Shown: positions 1 through 6,612 of the stretch, one piece after another
Position numbering within the stretch: the first letter of the stretch is position 1
Layout: every line of letters begins with the position of its first letter
DNA from: Streptomyces sp. WM4235
GTDB taxonomy: Bacteria > Actinomycetota > Actinomycetes > Streptomycetales > Streptomycetaceae
Direction: 5' to 3'
Assembly: GCF_001279725.1 (NCBI RefSeq)
Contig: NZ_LGDE01000015.1
Coordinates: 1-13,745 of the forward strand
DNA length: 13,745 nt
Program-made: the position numbers and the translations under genes
The notes under the pieces: generated by a model
What the model saw: the letters and a program-made list of their open reading frames with translations, nothing else
What the model was told of the DNA's origin: nothing
The model's database searches: none

Positions 1-215
1 CCCTCCCCCGGTTCCCACCGGGCCTCCACCGCCCCGTCGGCCTCCAGTCGGCCGAGCACGGGGTACAGCGCGCCGCCGCGGACGGTACCGAACCCCCGGG
101 CGGCCAGTTCCTGCACCAGCGCGTAGCCGTGCCGCTCGCCCTCGGCCAGTACACCCGCGAGCGCGAGCGGCAACACCCCCCGCAGCCAGCCGGTCATGGG
201 CTCTGCGTCGGCCAT
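1..215 (-). CDS. PadR-family transcriptional regulator (5' part; continues beyond the window edge)
   Basis: The first 71 residues are visible; the rest lies beyond base 1. The sequence starts MADAEPMTGWLRG and contains the PadR winged-helix signatures: RHGYALVQEL around residues 28-37, then the recognition-helix stretch GGALYPVLGRLEADG around 47-61, which leads into the wing. PadR proteins are small dimeric repressors, usually autoregulated and often controlling an adjacent transporter or stress gene. The ATG at 215 is preceded by a strong GGAGAGGGGG ribosome binding site; M7 is a weaker alternative start. The upstream region contains three 16-bp-phased CTAG-containing repeats that could be its operator. 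The ligand and target cannot be told from this fragment. Family assignment is secure. Confidence 0.9.
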   Translation of the reverse strand, partial: MADAEPMTGWLRGVLPLALAGVLAEGERHGYALVQELAARGFGTVRGGALYPVLGRLEADGAVEARWEPGE

Positions 216-248
216 GCGGAAGCCCCCCTCTCCATGCCCGAGCTCGGA

Positions 249-286
249 CTAGTTCATTCTCAGGCTAGTTCGTTCTCAGACTAGTG
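249..286. repeat. Iterated 16-bp repeats, candidate PadR operator
   Basis: Three copies of a CTAG-headed unit lie at exact 16-bp spacing: CTAGTTCATTCTCAGG (249-264), CTAGTTCGTTCTCAGA (265-280) and the start of a third, CTAGTG (281-286). The first and third lie inside the palindrome ACTAGT. They sit 34-71 bp upstream of the PadR start codon, in the only AT-richer patch of the gap between the PadR and SHOCT genes. Position and symmetry suggest an autoregulatory operator overlapping the promoter. A TTGACG hexamer lies at 306-311 on the minus strand, but I could not place a -10 box at the usual distance from it. Operator function is inferred. Confidence 0.5.
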
Positions 287-356
287 TGGACACACGACCG
301 CCCGGCGTCAACGACTCTCGGGTGAAGTCGACTTGGCTCCTCGTTCGCGCTCCGCC

Positions 357-776
357 TCAGGAACCGAGGACCTTGCCCTTGGCCCGCTCGTACTCGGACG
401 CCGTGATGGCGCCGCGGTTCTTGAGTTCGGCGAGCCGCGACAGTTCCTCGGCCTGGCCGGTGATCGCGTCGCCCTCGCGCGCGTAGGTGCGGAACGCCTC
501 CTCCTGCCTTTGGGTGCGCCTGAGTTGACGTTCGCCCATCCCTCGCCCACGGACGATCAGGTAGATGAAGACACCCAGGTAGGGCAGCAGGATGACGAAG
601 ACGGTCCACCCGGCCTTGGCCCAGCCGCTCAGGTCGTCGTCACGGAAGACGTCACCGATGATGCGCATGAGGAGCACGAACCAGAACACCCAGAGGAAGC
701 ACAACATCATGGTCAAGAAGATGTTGAGCAGCGGGTAGTCGTAGTCCTCCGCCAGGTTGATCAGTGAGTTCTGCAT
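357..776 (-). CDS. Two-TM membrane protein with C-terminal SHOCT domain
   Basis: 139 aa. Two hydrophobic helices (about residues 16-38 and 57-77) resemble the phospholipase-D nuclease N-terminal (PLDc_N) membrane hairpin. A charged, Arg/Glu-rich linker (78-110) follows, then a SHOCT motif at about 111-137 (ELSRLAELKNRGAITASEYERAKGKVL). SHOCT is a short C-terminal domain common in bacterial membrane proteins and thought to mediate oligomerisation; this two-domain layout is common in actinobacteria, and its function is unknown. The ATG at 776 is chosen because AGGAGA sits about 9 nt upstream. The frame is open further upstream (to about 950), but that part overlaps the preceding gene and has no membrane-protein character. 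The gene lies 73 bp downstream of the amidotransferase gene on the same strand, so cotranscription is possible but unproven. Confidence 0.85.
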   Translation of the reverse strand: MQNSLINLAEDYDYPLLNIFLTMMLCFLWVFWFVLLMRIIGDVFRDDDLSGWAKAGWTVFVILLPYLGVFIYLIVRGRGMGERQLRRTQRQEEAFRTYAREGDAITGQAEELSRLAELKNRGAITASEYERAKGKVLGS

Positions 777-849
777 GGCCCGGTCTCCTGTTGGTCGGGG
801 CCGGACGACGGCCCTGGGTCCGTCCGCTTCCCGGGTGGGCGCGTTCGCG

Positions 850-1683
850 TCACGCGGGCACCGGAGCGAAGGGGTACAACTCGTCGGCGCCCGGTTGTAC
901 GACCCCGTAGCTGCTCTCCGGCACCTCGTTCCAGGCGCCGGGCAGGTCACCGAGGGGTTCGGACACGATGAGGCGGGTCCCCTCGGAGATGTCCCGCAGG
1001 AACGCGATGTCCGGGTGCAGCCTGCGCAGCGCGTCCACCCGGCTGCTGTAGAACAGCGACCGGGAGTCGTGGCCGCTGGAGTAGCGGAAGGCCCACACCC
1101 GCACGCCGTCGCTGATGGCGAGTGTCATCTGGAGCGGTGACTCCACCCCGTGGTCGCGGCCGACGCGCTCCACCACTCCCGCCATCCGGGCGACGGCGGT
1201 CGGCGGGTCCCGGTCGAGGCCGAAGGTGAGGGCCAGGAAGAACATCACCTCGGAGTCCGTGGTCCCCTCGATGTCGGCGTAGAGCGCGGGGTCGACGAGC
1301 AGGGTGAGGTCCCGGCGCATCAGGTGGAAACCGGCGATGGCCCCGTTGTGCATGAACATCCAGCGGCCGTGTCGGAAGGGGTGGCAGTTCGACTGCTGCA
1401 CCGCCGTCCCGGTCGACGCCCGGATGTGGGCGAAGAACAGCGGCGAGCGGACGTGGTCGGCCATCTCCCTCAGGTTTCGGTTGTTCCAGGCGGGGCCGAC
1501 ATCCCTGAGAAGCGCGGGAGTGCTGTTGTCCTGCGAGTACCAGCCGACGCCGAATCCGTCGCCGTTCGTGGTCTCCACACCGAGCTTGGAGTGCAGGCTC
1601 TGGTCGATCAGCGAATGGGCCGGCTTGTACAGGATCGTGTCCAGCAGCATGGGAGTTCCCGAGTAGGCGAGCCACCGGCACAT
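850..1683 (-). CDS. Class II glutamine amidotransferase (YafJ/EgtC-like)
   Basis: 277 aa, cytosolic. N-terminal-nucleophile glutamine amidotransferase: Cys2 follows the initiator Met (MCRWLAYSG) and would become the catalytic N-terminal residue after Met removal. Other family motifs visible are NGDGFGVGWY (40-49), AHIRASTG (85-92, with the substrate-binding Arg88), MHNGAI (111-116) and GTTDSEVMF (140-148, Asp143). Such proteins hydrolyse glutamine or gamma-glutamyl amides. EgtC of ergothioneine synthesis belongs here, but no egtA/B/D/E genes are nearby, so the stand-alone YafJ-like label is safer. Length is typical. The ATG at 1683 has AGGTGA about 7 nt upstream, and the start is fixed by the requirement for Cys at position 2. 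The true substrate is unknown. Confidence 0.9.
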   Translation of the reverse strand: MCRWLAYSGTPMLLDTILYKPAHSLIDQSLHSKLGVETTNGDGFGVGWYSQDNSTPALLRDVGPAWNNRNLREMADHVRSPLFFAHIRASTGTAVQQSNCHPFRHGRWMFMHNGAIAGFHLMRRDLTLLVDPALYADIEGTTDSEVMFFLALTFGLDRDPPTAVARMAGVVERVGRDHGVESPLQMTLAISDGVRVWAFRYSSGHDSRSLFYSSRVDALRRLHPDIAFLRDISEGTRLIVSEPLGDLPGAWNEVPESSYGVVQPGADELYPFAPVPA

Positions 1684-1735
1684 GCGTCATCACCTGGATC
1701 CCTGCGGCACCGCGAGCCGCGCGAGCACCGCATCG

Positions 1736-1776
1736 CATCGCTTCCGCCGCTCACGGCATCGCTTCGCCGCTCACGC
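1736..1776. repeat. Tandem near-duplicate of a 20/21-mer
   Basis: Unit A, CATCGCTTCCGCCGCTCACG plus G (1736-1756), is followed directly by unit B, CATCGCTTCGCCGCTCACGC (1757-1776). They differ by one C in the middle and at the last base. The duplication abuts the large palindrome at 1777. It probably arose by slippage, but may be part of one structured element. Confidence 0.6.
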
Positions 1777-1812
1777 CCGGCATTGAACCCGTCGCAACGG
1801 GTTCAATGCCGG
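1777..1812. repeat. Perfect 16-bp inverted repeat with a 4-nt loop
   Basis: Left arm CCGGCATTGAACCCGT (1777-1792), loop CGCA (1793-1796), right arm ACGGGTTCAATGCCGG (1797-1812), with no mismatch. It would form a very stable hairpin in RNA from either strand, or a cruciform in DNA. It lies between divergent gene starts, so it is not positioned as a terminator for either neighbour. It has no T-tract on either side. It could be a large operator, a leader-RNA structure, or the residue of a repeat or mobile element. Confidence 0.75.
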
Positions 1813-2026
1813 CACCCCGGCGGTCGCCCACTGCGCGGGCAGTCTCATTCTCGGCTCCCGCGCGGAGGAGCGCGATACGGGGAGAGCCCGCGGCCCGCCC
1901 CCGACGAGGCACGGCCCCGCGAAGGATCCGGCACCGGCCGACCATGTGGAGGGGGTCGTCCGCGCACTGCCGGCCGGAGGCCGCGCTCGGCGTGCCGGGT
2001 CGGCCGGCGTCCCGCAGGGTGGAGGA

Positions 2027-2281
2027 ATGGAGCGAGCGCCGATCTTCGTGCACCGTGTCAGCCCGTCGGGCGGGCGCCCGGTCGGTATTCGCGTGGGCGG
2101 AGTGGACACGATTCTCGGCGTCGCGCACGAGGACACCGATGTGATCGAGATGCTCAGGCGGATCGAGATCCCCGACCCCGACGAGCTGGTGCTGGGGGAC
2201 TCGCCGCTGATCGAGTGGCAGGTCGACGGCCCGCACGTGTACGAGGCCGAGACCGGGCCGCCGCCTGCCGACCTGCCCTGA
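2027..2281 (+). CDS. Small acidic protein of unknown function (84 aa)
   Basis: 84 aa, starting MERAPIFVHRVSPSGGRPVGIRVGGVDTILG. It then has an acidic stretch, HEDTDVIEMLRRIEIPDPDELVLGDSPLIEWQVDGPHVYEAE. No signal peptide, membrane segment or cysteine. Codon use matches a real Streptomyces gene, and the sequence resembles small conserved hypothetical proteins of this genus, but I do not recognise a named domain. The ATG at 2027 is chosen because the frame upstream loses protein-like character and a GGGTGGAGGA purine run (2017-2026) abuts the ATG. The best SD core, GGAGG, is unusually close, so the AGGGTGG part may be the functional one. It is followed by more than 500 bp without a gene. Confidence 0.75.
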   Translation: MERAPIFVHRVSPSGGRPVGIRVGGVDTILGVAHEDTDVIEMLRRIEIPDPDELVLGDSPLIEWQVDGPHVYEAETGPPPADLP

Positions 2282-2804
2282 CCCGGTGGATGTCGGGGCC
2301 CCGGCCCGAGGGGGGAGGTGGGGCGGCGCCGCTCCACCGACGACCCCACCCGGGAACGGCTACCCGCCCCCCGCCGCCGGTACCGCTGAAGTACGGTGCG
2401 CGGAGCCCTGCCCGGCAGCGTCCGGCAGGGGGCCACGCACCGTCCGTACCGCAGCCCGGGGATTGCGTCGGCCCCGTTCTCCATCGGGTTCGGGCTGGAC
2501 TGCGGGAGCCGGTTCGGGCCCTGGGTTCCCTCGGATTCCCGCGCTCCCACGAGAAGTTGAGCCGTGATCACTCCGACTCTCCGGGGCGGACCGGGCGTGG
2601 CTCGACGTCCCGCGCCGCGGCCCGCCCTCCGGCGGCTGCGCCCACGCGGTGACGCGTCGAGCCCTTCTCCCTGCGGAGACGGATGGAATACTCGTGTCTC
2701 CCGTACGGTCAAGAGACGGCCACGCCCCGCCGACACGAACGCCGCGCACCTCAACTGGCTGGATCCGGCCGTCTTCGATGCCACCACCGGAACAGGAGCG
2801 CGCC
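2282..2804. other. 523-bp intergenic region
   Basis: No supportable gene. Frames open on both strands give low-complexity Pro/Arg/Gly products typical of high-GC noise. It contains a large imperfect hairpin at 2393-2443, probably the terminator of the 84-aa gene. The stretch from about 2640 to 2800 should hold the promoter of the next membrane-protein gene, but I could not fix one confidently. Confidence 0.6.
2393..2443 (+). terminator. Imperfect 20-bp-arm hairpin, probable terminator
   Basis: The left arm (2393-2412, beginning ACGGTGCG and ending CCTGCC) pairs with the right arm (2424-2443, GGCAGG to CGCACCGT) at 17 of 20 positions around an 11-nt loop. Short GGTAC/GTACC blocks just outside could extend the stem. 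It lies about 110 nt after the stop of the 84-aa gene. There is no U-tract, as is usual for Streptomyces terminators. A structured leader for the next gene is a less likely alternative. Confidence 0.5.
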
Positions 2805-3410
2805 ATGCGCCTTTACGCCCAGACCCCGGCGAGGCGAAGCCGGCAGGTGCTCGCGGATCTGATCGCCGTGGCCGTGATCGCGGCCTCGGTGTGGTTCGCG
2901 CTGGCCGTCCGCGACGCGATCATGCTGCTGGCCGAGCCGGGACGGAAGGTGGAGAGTGCCGGTGACAACCTGGCCACCGGCCTCGACAGCGCCGGCGAAG
3001 CCGCGTCCAGAGTGCCGCTCGTCGGCGGCCTCCTGAAGAAGCCGCTCCAGTCCGCGGCCGAGGCCGGCACCGGGCTCTCCGACGCCGGACAGTCACTCCA
3101 GCACACCGTGGAGAACGTGGCCACACTGACCACGCTCGCCCTGATCGTCTTCCCGGTCACCTTCGTGCTGGTGCTGTGGCTCCCCCCACGCCTGCTGTGG
3201 ATCCGGCGCGTCGCCACCACCCGGCGCCTCCTGGAAGCCCCCGGCGGCGCCGATCTGCTGGCCTTGCGCGCCCTCACCGGGCCGCCGACCGACCTCACGG
3301 CCGTCCCCGTCCCGCCGGCCGGCCTCGCCGACGCCTGGCGCCGCGGGGACCAACAGGTCATCTCCGAACTGTCCAAAGTCGCTCTCAGACGGGCGGGTTT
3401 GCGGCCCTGA
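2805..3410 (+). CDS. Conserved two-TM membrane protein of unknown function
   Basis: 201 aa. A short basic N-terminus (MRLYAQTPARRSRQ) precedes a first hydrophobic helix at about 16-36. An approximately 70-residue loop is rich in Gly/Ala/Ser and acidic residues (about 45-105, including RVPLVGGLLKKPLQSAAEAG). The second helix is at about 107-127, followed by a basic cytoplasmic tail with WIRRVATTRRLLEAPGGADLLALRALTGPP (132-161). The positive-inside rule puts both termini in the cytoplasm and the central loop outside. The pattern matches unnamed actinobacterial membrane proteins; no enzymatic motif is visible. The ATG at 2805 has AGGAG 6 nt upstream. The open frame reaches further upstream, but there it is Pro/Arg noise. 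Confidence 0.8.
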   Translation: MRLYAQTPARRSRQVLADLIAVAVIAASVWFALAVRDAIMLLAEPGRKVESAGDNLATGLDSAGEAASRVPLVGGLLKKPLQSAAEAGTGLSDAGQSLQHTVENVATLTTLALIVFPVTFVLVLWLPPRLLWIRRVATTRRLLEAPGGADLLALRALTGPPTDLTAVPVPPAGLADAWRRGDQQVISELSKVALRRAGLRP

Positions 3411-3837
3411 CAGGCGGAGCGCGGAAGACCCGACGGCGCGACCTGACCGCACGATCCGACGGCGCGACTCCCGCGAAGCGCCACCGGATCATCCCCACCG
3501 GTGACCGCGTGGTCGGTCCGCCATCGCCCCTCTCCTCCCCCCAGCAGCTCCGTGGCGCCTCGGGACTCCCCTCATGTCACAGACTGCGGCGAGACCCGCT
3601 GAGGAGCAGGCGTCGGGGCTCTGGCGACGGCGGGTGACGTCGTGTTTCCTGAAAGAAGCGCAGTTGAACGGATACACGGACACATCACCGGCCGCATCGC
3701 AACCCGCAGGCTTCCCGGACGAGTCGGTCGAAGGTCCGGCATACCGGGGGGTGAGGACTGCGGTACAGCGGCTCGGCCGGAACCCACGGCGCCGACGGTG
3801 TTCGGCGCGACGCAAGCCAGGCCGATGGGGGAACTCC
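3411..3837. other. 427-bp intergenic region
   Basis: No supportable gene. A 13-bp direct repeat, CCGACGGCGCGAC, occurs at 3430-3442 and 3456-3468 (26-bp period). From about 3640 to 3690 the sequence is less GC-rich, and TTGAAC at 3664-3669 could be a -35 box, but no matching -10 was found. The frame continuing upstream from the P450 gene is open back to an ATG at 3574. Its product is Arg/Pro/Ala-rich and does not resemble a P450 N-terminus, so it is treated as non-coding. Confidence 0.6.
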
Positions 3838-5064
3838 ATGACCGCCGCGCGCAACGTCCCGGACATCCTGTCGCAGGAGTTCGCCGAGAATCCGTACCCG
3901 ACGTACCGGGCTCTGCGCGAAAGCGAGCCCCTCGTCTGGCACGAGGCGACGCAGAGCTACCTCATCTCCCGCTACGAGGACGTGGCCCGGGCGTTCAAGG
4001 ACAAGGAGTCACTCTTCACCACGGACAACTACGCCTGGCAGGCGGAGCCCGTGCACGGCAAGACCATCCTCCAGATGAGCGGCCGGGAGCACTCCACTCG
4101 GCGCGCTCTGGTGGCCCCCGCGTTCCGGGGCAATGAGCTTCGGGAGAAGGTCGTCCCGGTCATCGAACGCAATGCCCGCGAGCTGATCGACGCGTTCCGC
4201 GACGTCGGGTCCGTCGACCTGTTGAGCGGCTTCGCCTCGCACTTCCCCATCACGGTGATCGCCGACATGTTCGGGCTGGACCGGTCCGGCCAGGAGCGAA
4301 TCAGCGGTTGGTACCGGGCCTTCGTGGCGTTCATCGCGAACCTGTCCGGTGATCCCGAGTGCGCGGCGGCCGGCGAGCGGGCTCAGGTGGAGTTCGCCGC
4401 GTACATGCTGCCGATCATCAGGAACCGGCGGGACCACCTCGGTGACGATCTGCTGTCCGCGCTCTGCACCGCCGAGGTCGACGGGGTGAGCATGAACGAC
4501 GAGGACATCAAGGCGTTTTGCAGCCTCTTGCTCACCGCCGGGGCCGAGACGACCGACAAGGCCATCGCCGGCCTCTTCGCGAACCTCCTGGCCAACCCGG
4601 GGCAACTCGCGGCCGTGCGGCAGGACCGCGGGCTCATCGACCGGGCCTTCGCGGAGACGCTGCGCTACAGCCCGCCCGTCCACATGATCATGCGGCAGGC
4701 CGCCGCCGATGTCCCGGTGAGCGGGGGCACCATCCCCGCCGGCGCCACCGTCACCTGTCTGATCGGGGCGGCGAATCGCGATCCCGGGCGCTACGAGGAT
4801 CCGGACCGGTTCGACATCTTCCGCACCGACCTGACGGCGACCACCGCCTTCTCCGCGGCCGCGGACCACTTGGCGTTCGCGCTGGGGCGGCACTTCTGCG
4901 TCGGTGCGCTGTTGGCCAGGGCCGAGGTGGAGATCGCCACCAACCAACTCCTCGACGCGATGCCGGACATCCGGCCGACCGAAGGGTACGACCCGGCCGA
5001 GCAGGGTGTCTTCACCCGTGGTCCGAGGTCCCTGCTCGTGGAGTTCACCCCCGCCGGCCGCTGA
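3838..5064 (+). CDS. Cytochrome P450 (bacterial class I type)
   Basis: 408 aa, a typical length for a soluble actinobacterial CYP. All hallmark motifs are present: C-helix HxxxR (H85-R89, in GREHSTRR), I-helix oxygen-activation motif AGAETT (234-239), K-helix ExxR (E273-R276, in FAETLRYSPP) and the heme loop FALGRHFCVG (347-356) with Cys354 as the thiolate ligand. It would insert one oxygen atom into an organic substrate using electrons from a ferredoxin and reductase, but neither is encoded beside it. No biosynthetic partner gene adjoins it, so the substrate cannot be inferred and I do not assign a CYP number. The ATG at 3838 has GGGGGA at 3827-3832 and gives a normal P450 N-terminus (DILSQEFAENPYPTYRALRE). 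Confidence 0.95.
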   Translation: MTAARNVPDILSQEFAENPYPTYRALRESEPLVWHEATQSYLISRYEDVARAFKDKESLFTTDNYAWQAEPVHGKTILQMSGREHSTRRALVAPAFRGNELREKVVPVIERNARELIDAFRDVGSVDLLSGFASHFPITVIADMFGLDRSGQERISGWYRAFVAFIANLSGDPECAAAGERAQVEFAAYMLPIIRNRRDHLGDDLLSALCTAEVDGVSMNDEDIKAFCSLLLTAGAETTDKAIAGLFANLLANPGQLAAVRQDRGLIDRAFAETLRYSPPVHMIMRQAAADVPVSGGTIPAGATVTCLIGAANRDPGRYEDPDRFDIFRTDLTATTAFSAAADHLAFALGRHFCVGALLARAEVEIATNQLLDAMPDIRPTEGYDPAEQGVFTRGPRSLLVEFTPAGR

Positions 5065-5129
5065 CCTGCGGGTTCGACTGATTGCCCTACCGCCGAACCC
5101 CTTGGACGGCGGGCGTGGACATGGCATAT

Positions 5130-5161
5130 CGTCAGGCGGCTCGGGTCGCCCGTCAGGCGGC
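5130..5161. repeat. Direct repeat CGTCAGGCGGC with 21-bp period
   Basis: CGTCAGGCGGC occurs at 5130-5140 and again at 5151-5161, exactly 21 bp apart, about two helical turns. Similarity continues a few bases past each copy. It lies 47-78 bp upstream of the DUF4328 start codon. TTGGAC (5102-5107) and TATCGT (5127-5132) just upstream resemble a weak sigma-70-type promoter with a 19-bp spacer. The repeats could then lie in the initially transcribed region or act as an operator. This is speculative. Confidence 0.35.
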
Positions 5162-5207
5162 CCGTTGTCATGTCGCACGTGCACGTTCCCGTGGGGGGTA
5201 CTCCGTC

Positions 5208-5981
5208 ATGTCCTTCAACAAGCCCGGCCCGTCGCCGGCTCCGCAGCCCGAGGCCGGACCGATGACGCCGCCACCACCGCTGCCGGCGCCTCATCCCGCC
5301 CCGCTGCCGCCGGCCGCCGGTGTGCTGCGCTCGCCGGAGGGTCTGGCGACGGCCCTGACGGTGTTGTTGTCCGTGGGTGCCGCGATCGATCTCTTCTCGT
5401 CCGGGGTCAACCTGTACGTGTGGAGGCTGATGAAGGACCTCCTCGACGCCCCCGCGAGCGTCGAGGACGACAACATCGCCCTGGCCGACCTCCTCAACGG
5501 CGCGACCGGCGTCGCGCAGACCGTCCTGCGCCTGGCCACGATCGTGGTCTTCATCGTCTGGTTCCACCGGGTCCGCTGCAACGGCCAGGTCTTCCGTCCC
5601 GACGGATTCAGCCAGTCCGCCGGCTGGGCCATCGGCGGGTGGTTCGTCCCGATCGCCAACCTCTTCTTCCCCTACCGGACGGCGCGGGAGACCTGGAAGG
5701 CCAGCACGCAGCTCGCGCCCGACGGTTCGTACCGCCACGTCCCCACCGCCCCGGTGACCGCCTGGTGGATCGTGTTCGTCGCCACCCTGGTCCTCGACCG
5801 CGTCTGGTCCAGGCGGTACATCGCGGCCGACACGGTCGAGGCGATGCGCAGCGTCTCCGCGCTCGGCGCCGTCACCGACGTCGTCACCATCGTCGCCGCC
5901 GTGCTGGCCGTCCTCTTCGTGCGCAAACTGACCGCGCTCCAGCGGGTCAAGGCCACGCAGGGCCCGATCGCCGCGGCCTGA
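5208..5981 (+). CDS. DUF4328-domain membrane protein
   Basis: 257 aa. A Pro/Ala-rich disordered N-terminus (about 7-37) leads into about five hydrophobic helices (roughly 46-68, 103-122, 139-157, 183-201 and 218-238). The block GWAIGGWFVPIANLFFPYRTARETWKAS (139-166) is the DUF4328 signature, common in Streptomyces and of unknown function. Pro-rich cytoplasmic tails are frequent in actinobacterial membrane proteins and may mediate protein contacts. The ATG at 5208 has a GGGGGG run about 9-10 nt upstream. The frame is open further upstream, but that stretch is not membrane-like. The gene ends 54 bp before a strong bidirectional hairpin and is convergent with the cupin gene. Confidence 0.88.
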   Translation: MSFNKPGPSPAPQPEAGPMTPPPPLPAPHPAPLPPAAGVLRSPEGLATALTVLLSVGAAIDLFSSGVNLYVWRLMKDLLDAPASVEDDNIALADLLNGATGVAQTVLRLATIVVFIVWFHRVRCNGQVFRPDGFSQSAGWAIGGWFVPIANLFFPYRTARETWKASTQLAPDGSYRHVPTAPVTAWWIVFVATLVLDRVWSRRYIAADTVEAMRSVSALGAVTDVVTIVAAVLAVLFVRKLTALQRVKATQGPIAAA

Positions 5982-6031
5982 CGGGGGTCATGGTCCGGCG
6001 GTCCGACACTGGACCCTCTGTGCCACGACCG

Positions 6032-6066
6032 GTTCGCGAAACCGTCCTCGGGACGGTTTCGCGGAC
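6032..6066. terminator. Bidirectional terminator hairpin between convergent genes
   Basis: The left arm CGCGAAACCGTCC (6035-6047) pairs perfectly with GGACGGTTTCGCG (6051-6063) across a TCG loop. One G-T pair and two further pairs extend the stem to 6032-6066. It sits between the stop of the DUF4328 gene (5981, plus) and that of the cupin gene (6096, minus), ideally placed to end transcription from both sides. It has no T-tract. Confidence 0.8.
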
Positions 6067-6095
6067 GGCCTCGCGACAGGGCTTGGCCGCGCGCC

Positions 6096-6587
6096 CTACT
6101 CGACGAAGTACGAGTCGTGCCGGATGAAGAACTCGGTGCGTTCCTCGTCGGTCGCGTTCGCGAGCTGCGACAACCCCTCGAAGTACTCTTCGCGCGGCGC
6201 CCCCGGCGCGAACACCATCAGCATCTCCGCCGGGGCGTCCGAATCATTGCGGAAGGCGTGCAGGCCGCCCTGTGGCACGAAGAGGAAGTCGCCCTTCTTC
6301 GCGTCGATCCAGTCCGCGCCGTCGAAGAGCCTGACGGTCCCGTCGAGGATGAAGAACGACTCCGAGATCGTCTTGTGGAAATGGGTCTTCGGACCTCCCG
6401 CGCCGGCGCTCATCTCCACCCGGTAGAGGCCGAACTCCCCTTTCGTGGAGGCCTTCGTGGCCAGGTAGTGCGTCGCGTCGCCGTTCGGGGACGACAGCTC
6501 CGCCGGCGTGTCGACGGGCCTGAACACCGCGCTGACCTCGCCCTCGTCTCCCCCGTAGCGTGCCTCCGGATACGACGGATACGACAT
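6096..6587 (-). CDS. Cupin-domain protein
   Basis: 163 aa, a single small beta-barrel cupin. Motif 1 fits G(X)5HXH(X)4E(X)6G, with metal-ligand candidates His69, His71 and Glu76 (HFHKTISESFFILDG). Motif 2 fits G(X)5PXG(X)2H(X)3N, with His110 as the fourth ligand and Asn114 closing the motif (GDFLFVPQGGLHAFRN, 99-114). All metal ligands are present, so it can probably bind Fe, Mn or a similar ion. The cupin fold covers dioxygenases, isomerases and small-molecule binders, and I cannot choose among them. The ATG at 6587 has GGGAGGGAC about 6 nt upstream. It is divergent from the DoxX gene, 180 bp away. Confidence 0.9.
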   Translation of the reverse strand: MSYPSYPEARYGGDEGEVSAVFRPVDTPAELSSPNGDATHYLATKASTKGEFGLYRVEMSAGAGGPKTHFHKTISESFFILDGTVRLFDGADWIDAKKGDFLFVPQGGLHAFRNDSDAPAEMLMVFAPGAPREEYFEGLSQLANATDEERTEFFIRHDSYFVE

Positions 6588-6612
6588 GTCTGTCCCTCCC
6601 GTGTCACTCCCG

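Larger units (their letters stand above)
1684..2026. other. 343-bp divergent intergenic region
   Basis: Lies between the minus-strand amidotransferase and the plus-strand 84-aa gene, so it should hold both promoters. It contains a near-duplicated 20/21-mer (1736-1776) followed immediately by a perfect palindrome (1777-1812). No convincing -35/-10 pair was found by eye. Open frames across it in several phases look like shadows of high-GC sequence. Confidence 0.6.

Noticed and set aside
306..311. TTGACG on the minus strand as the -35 box of the PadR gene
   Set aside because: The only TANNNT hexamer in range (TAGTCT, 283-278) is 22 bp away, too far for a standard promoter.
801..826. Hairpin in the 73-bp gap between the amidotransferase and SHOCT genes
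   Set aside because: It is a short bulged stem with weak pairing. It cannot be separated from GC-rich background.
850..1683. Naming the amidotransferase egtC (ergothioneine synthesis)
   Set aside because: No egtA, egtB, egtD or egtE is visible nearby, and class II amidotransferases of this type are common outside that pathway.
1150..2652. Long plus-strand open frame of 500 codons
   Set aside because: It is antisense to the amidotransferase gene and gives a low-complexity Arg/Gly/Pro product, a typical high-GC shadow frame.
3574..3837. In-frame upstream extension of the P450 to an ATG at 3574 (88 extra residues)
   Set aside because: The extra sequence is Arg/Pro/Ala-rich, unlike any P450 N-terminus. 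ATG 3838 has a good ribosome binding site and gives the standard length.
5090..5112. CCGCCG...CGGCGG as terminator of the P450 gene
   Set aside because: The stem is only 6 bp with an 11-nt loop, common by chance at this GC content, and it overlaps promoter-like sequence.
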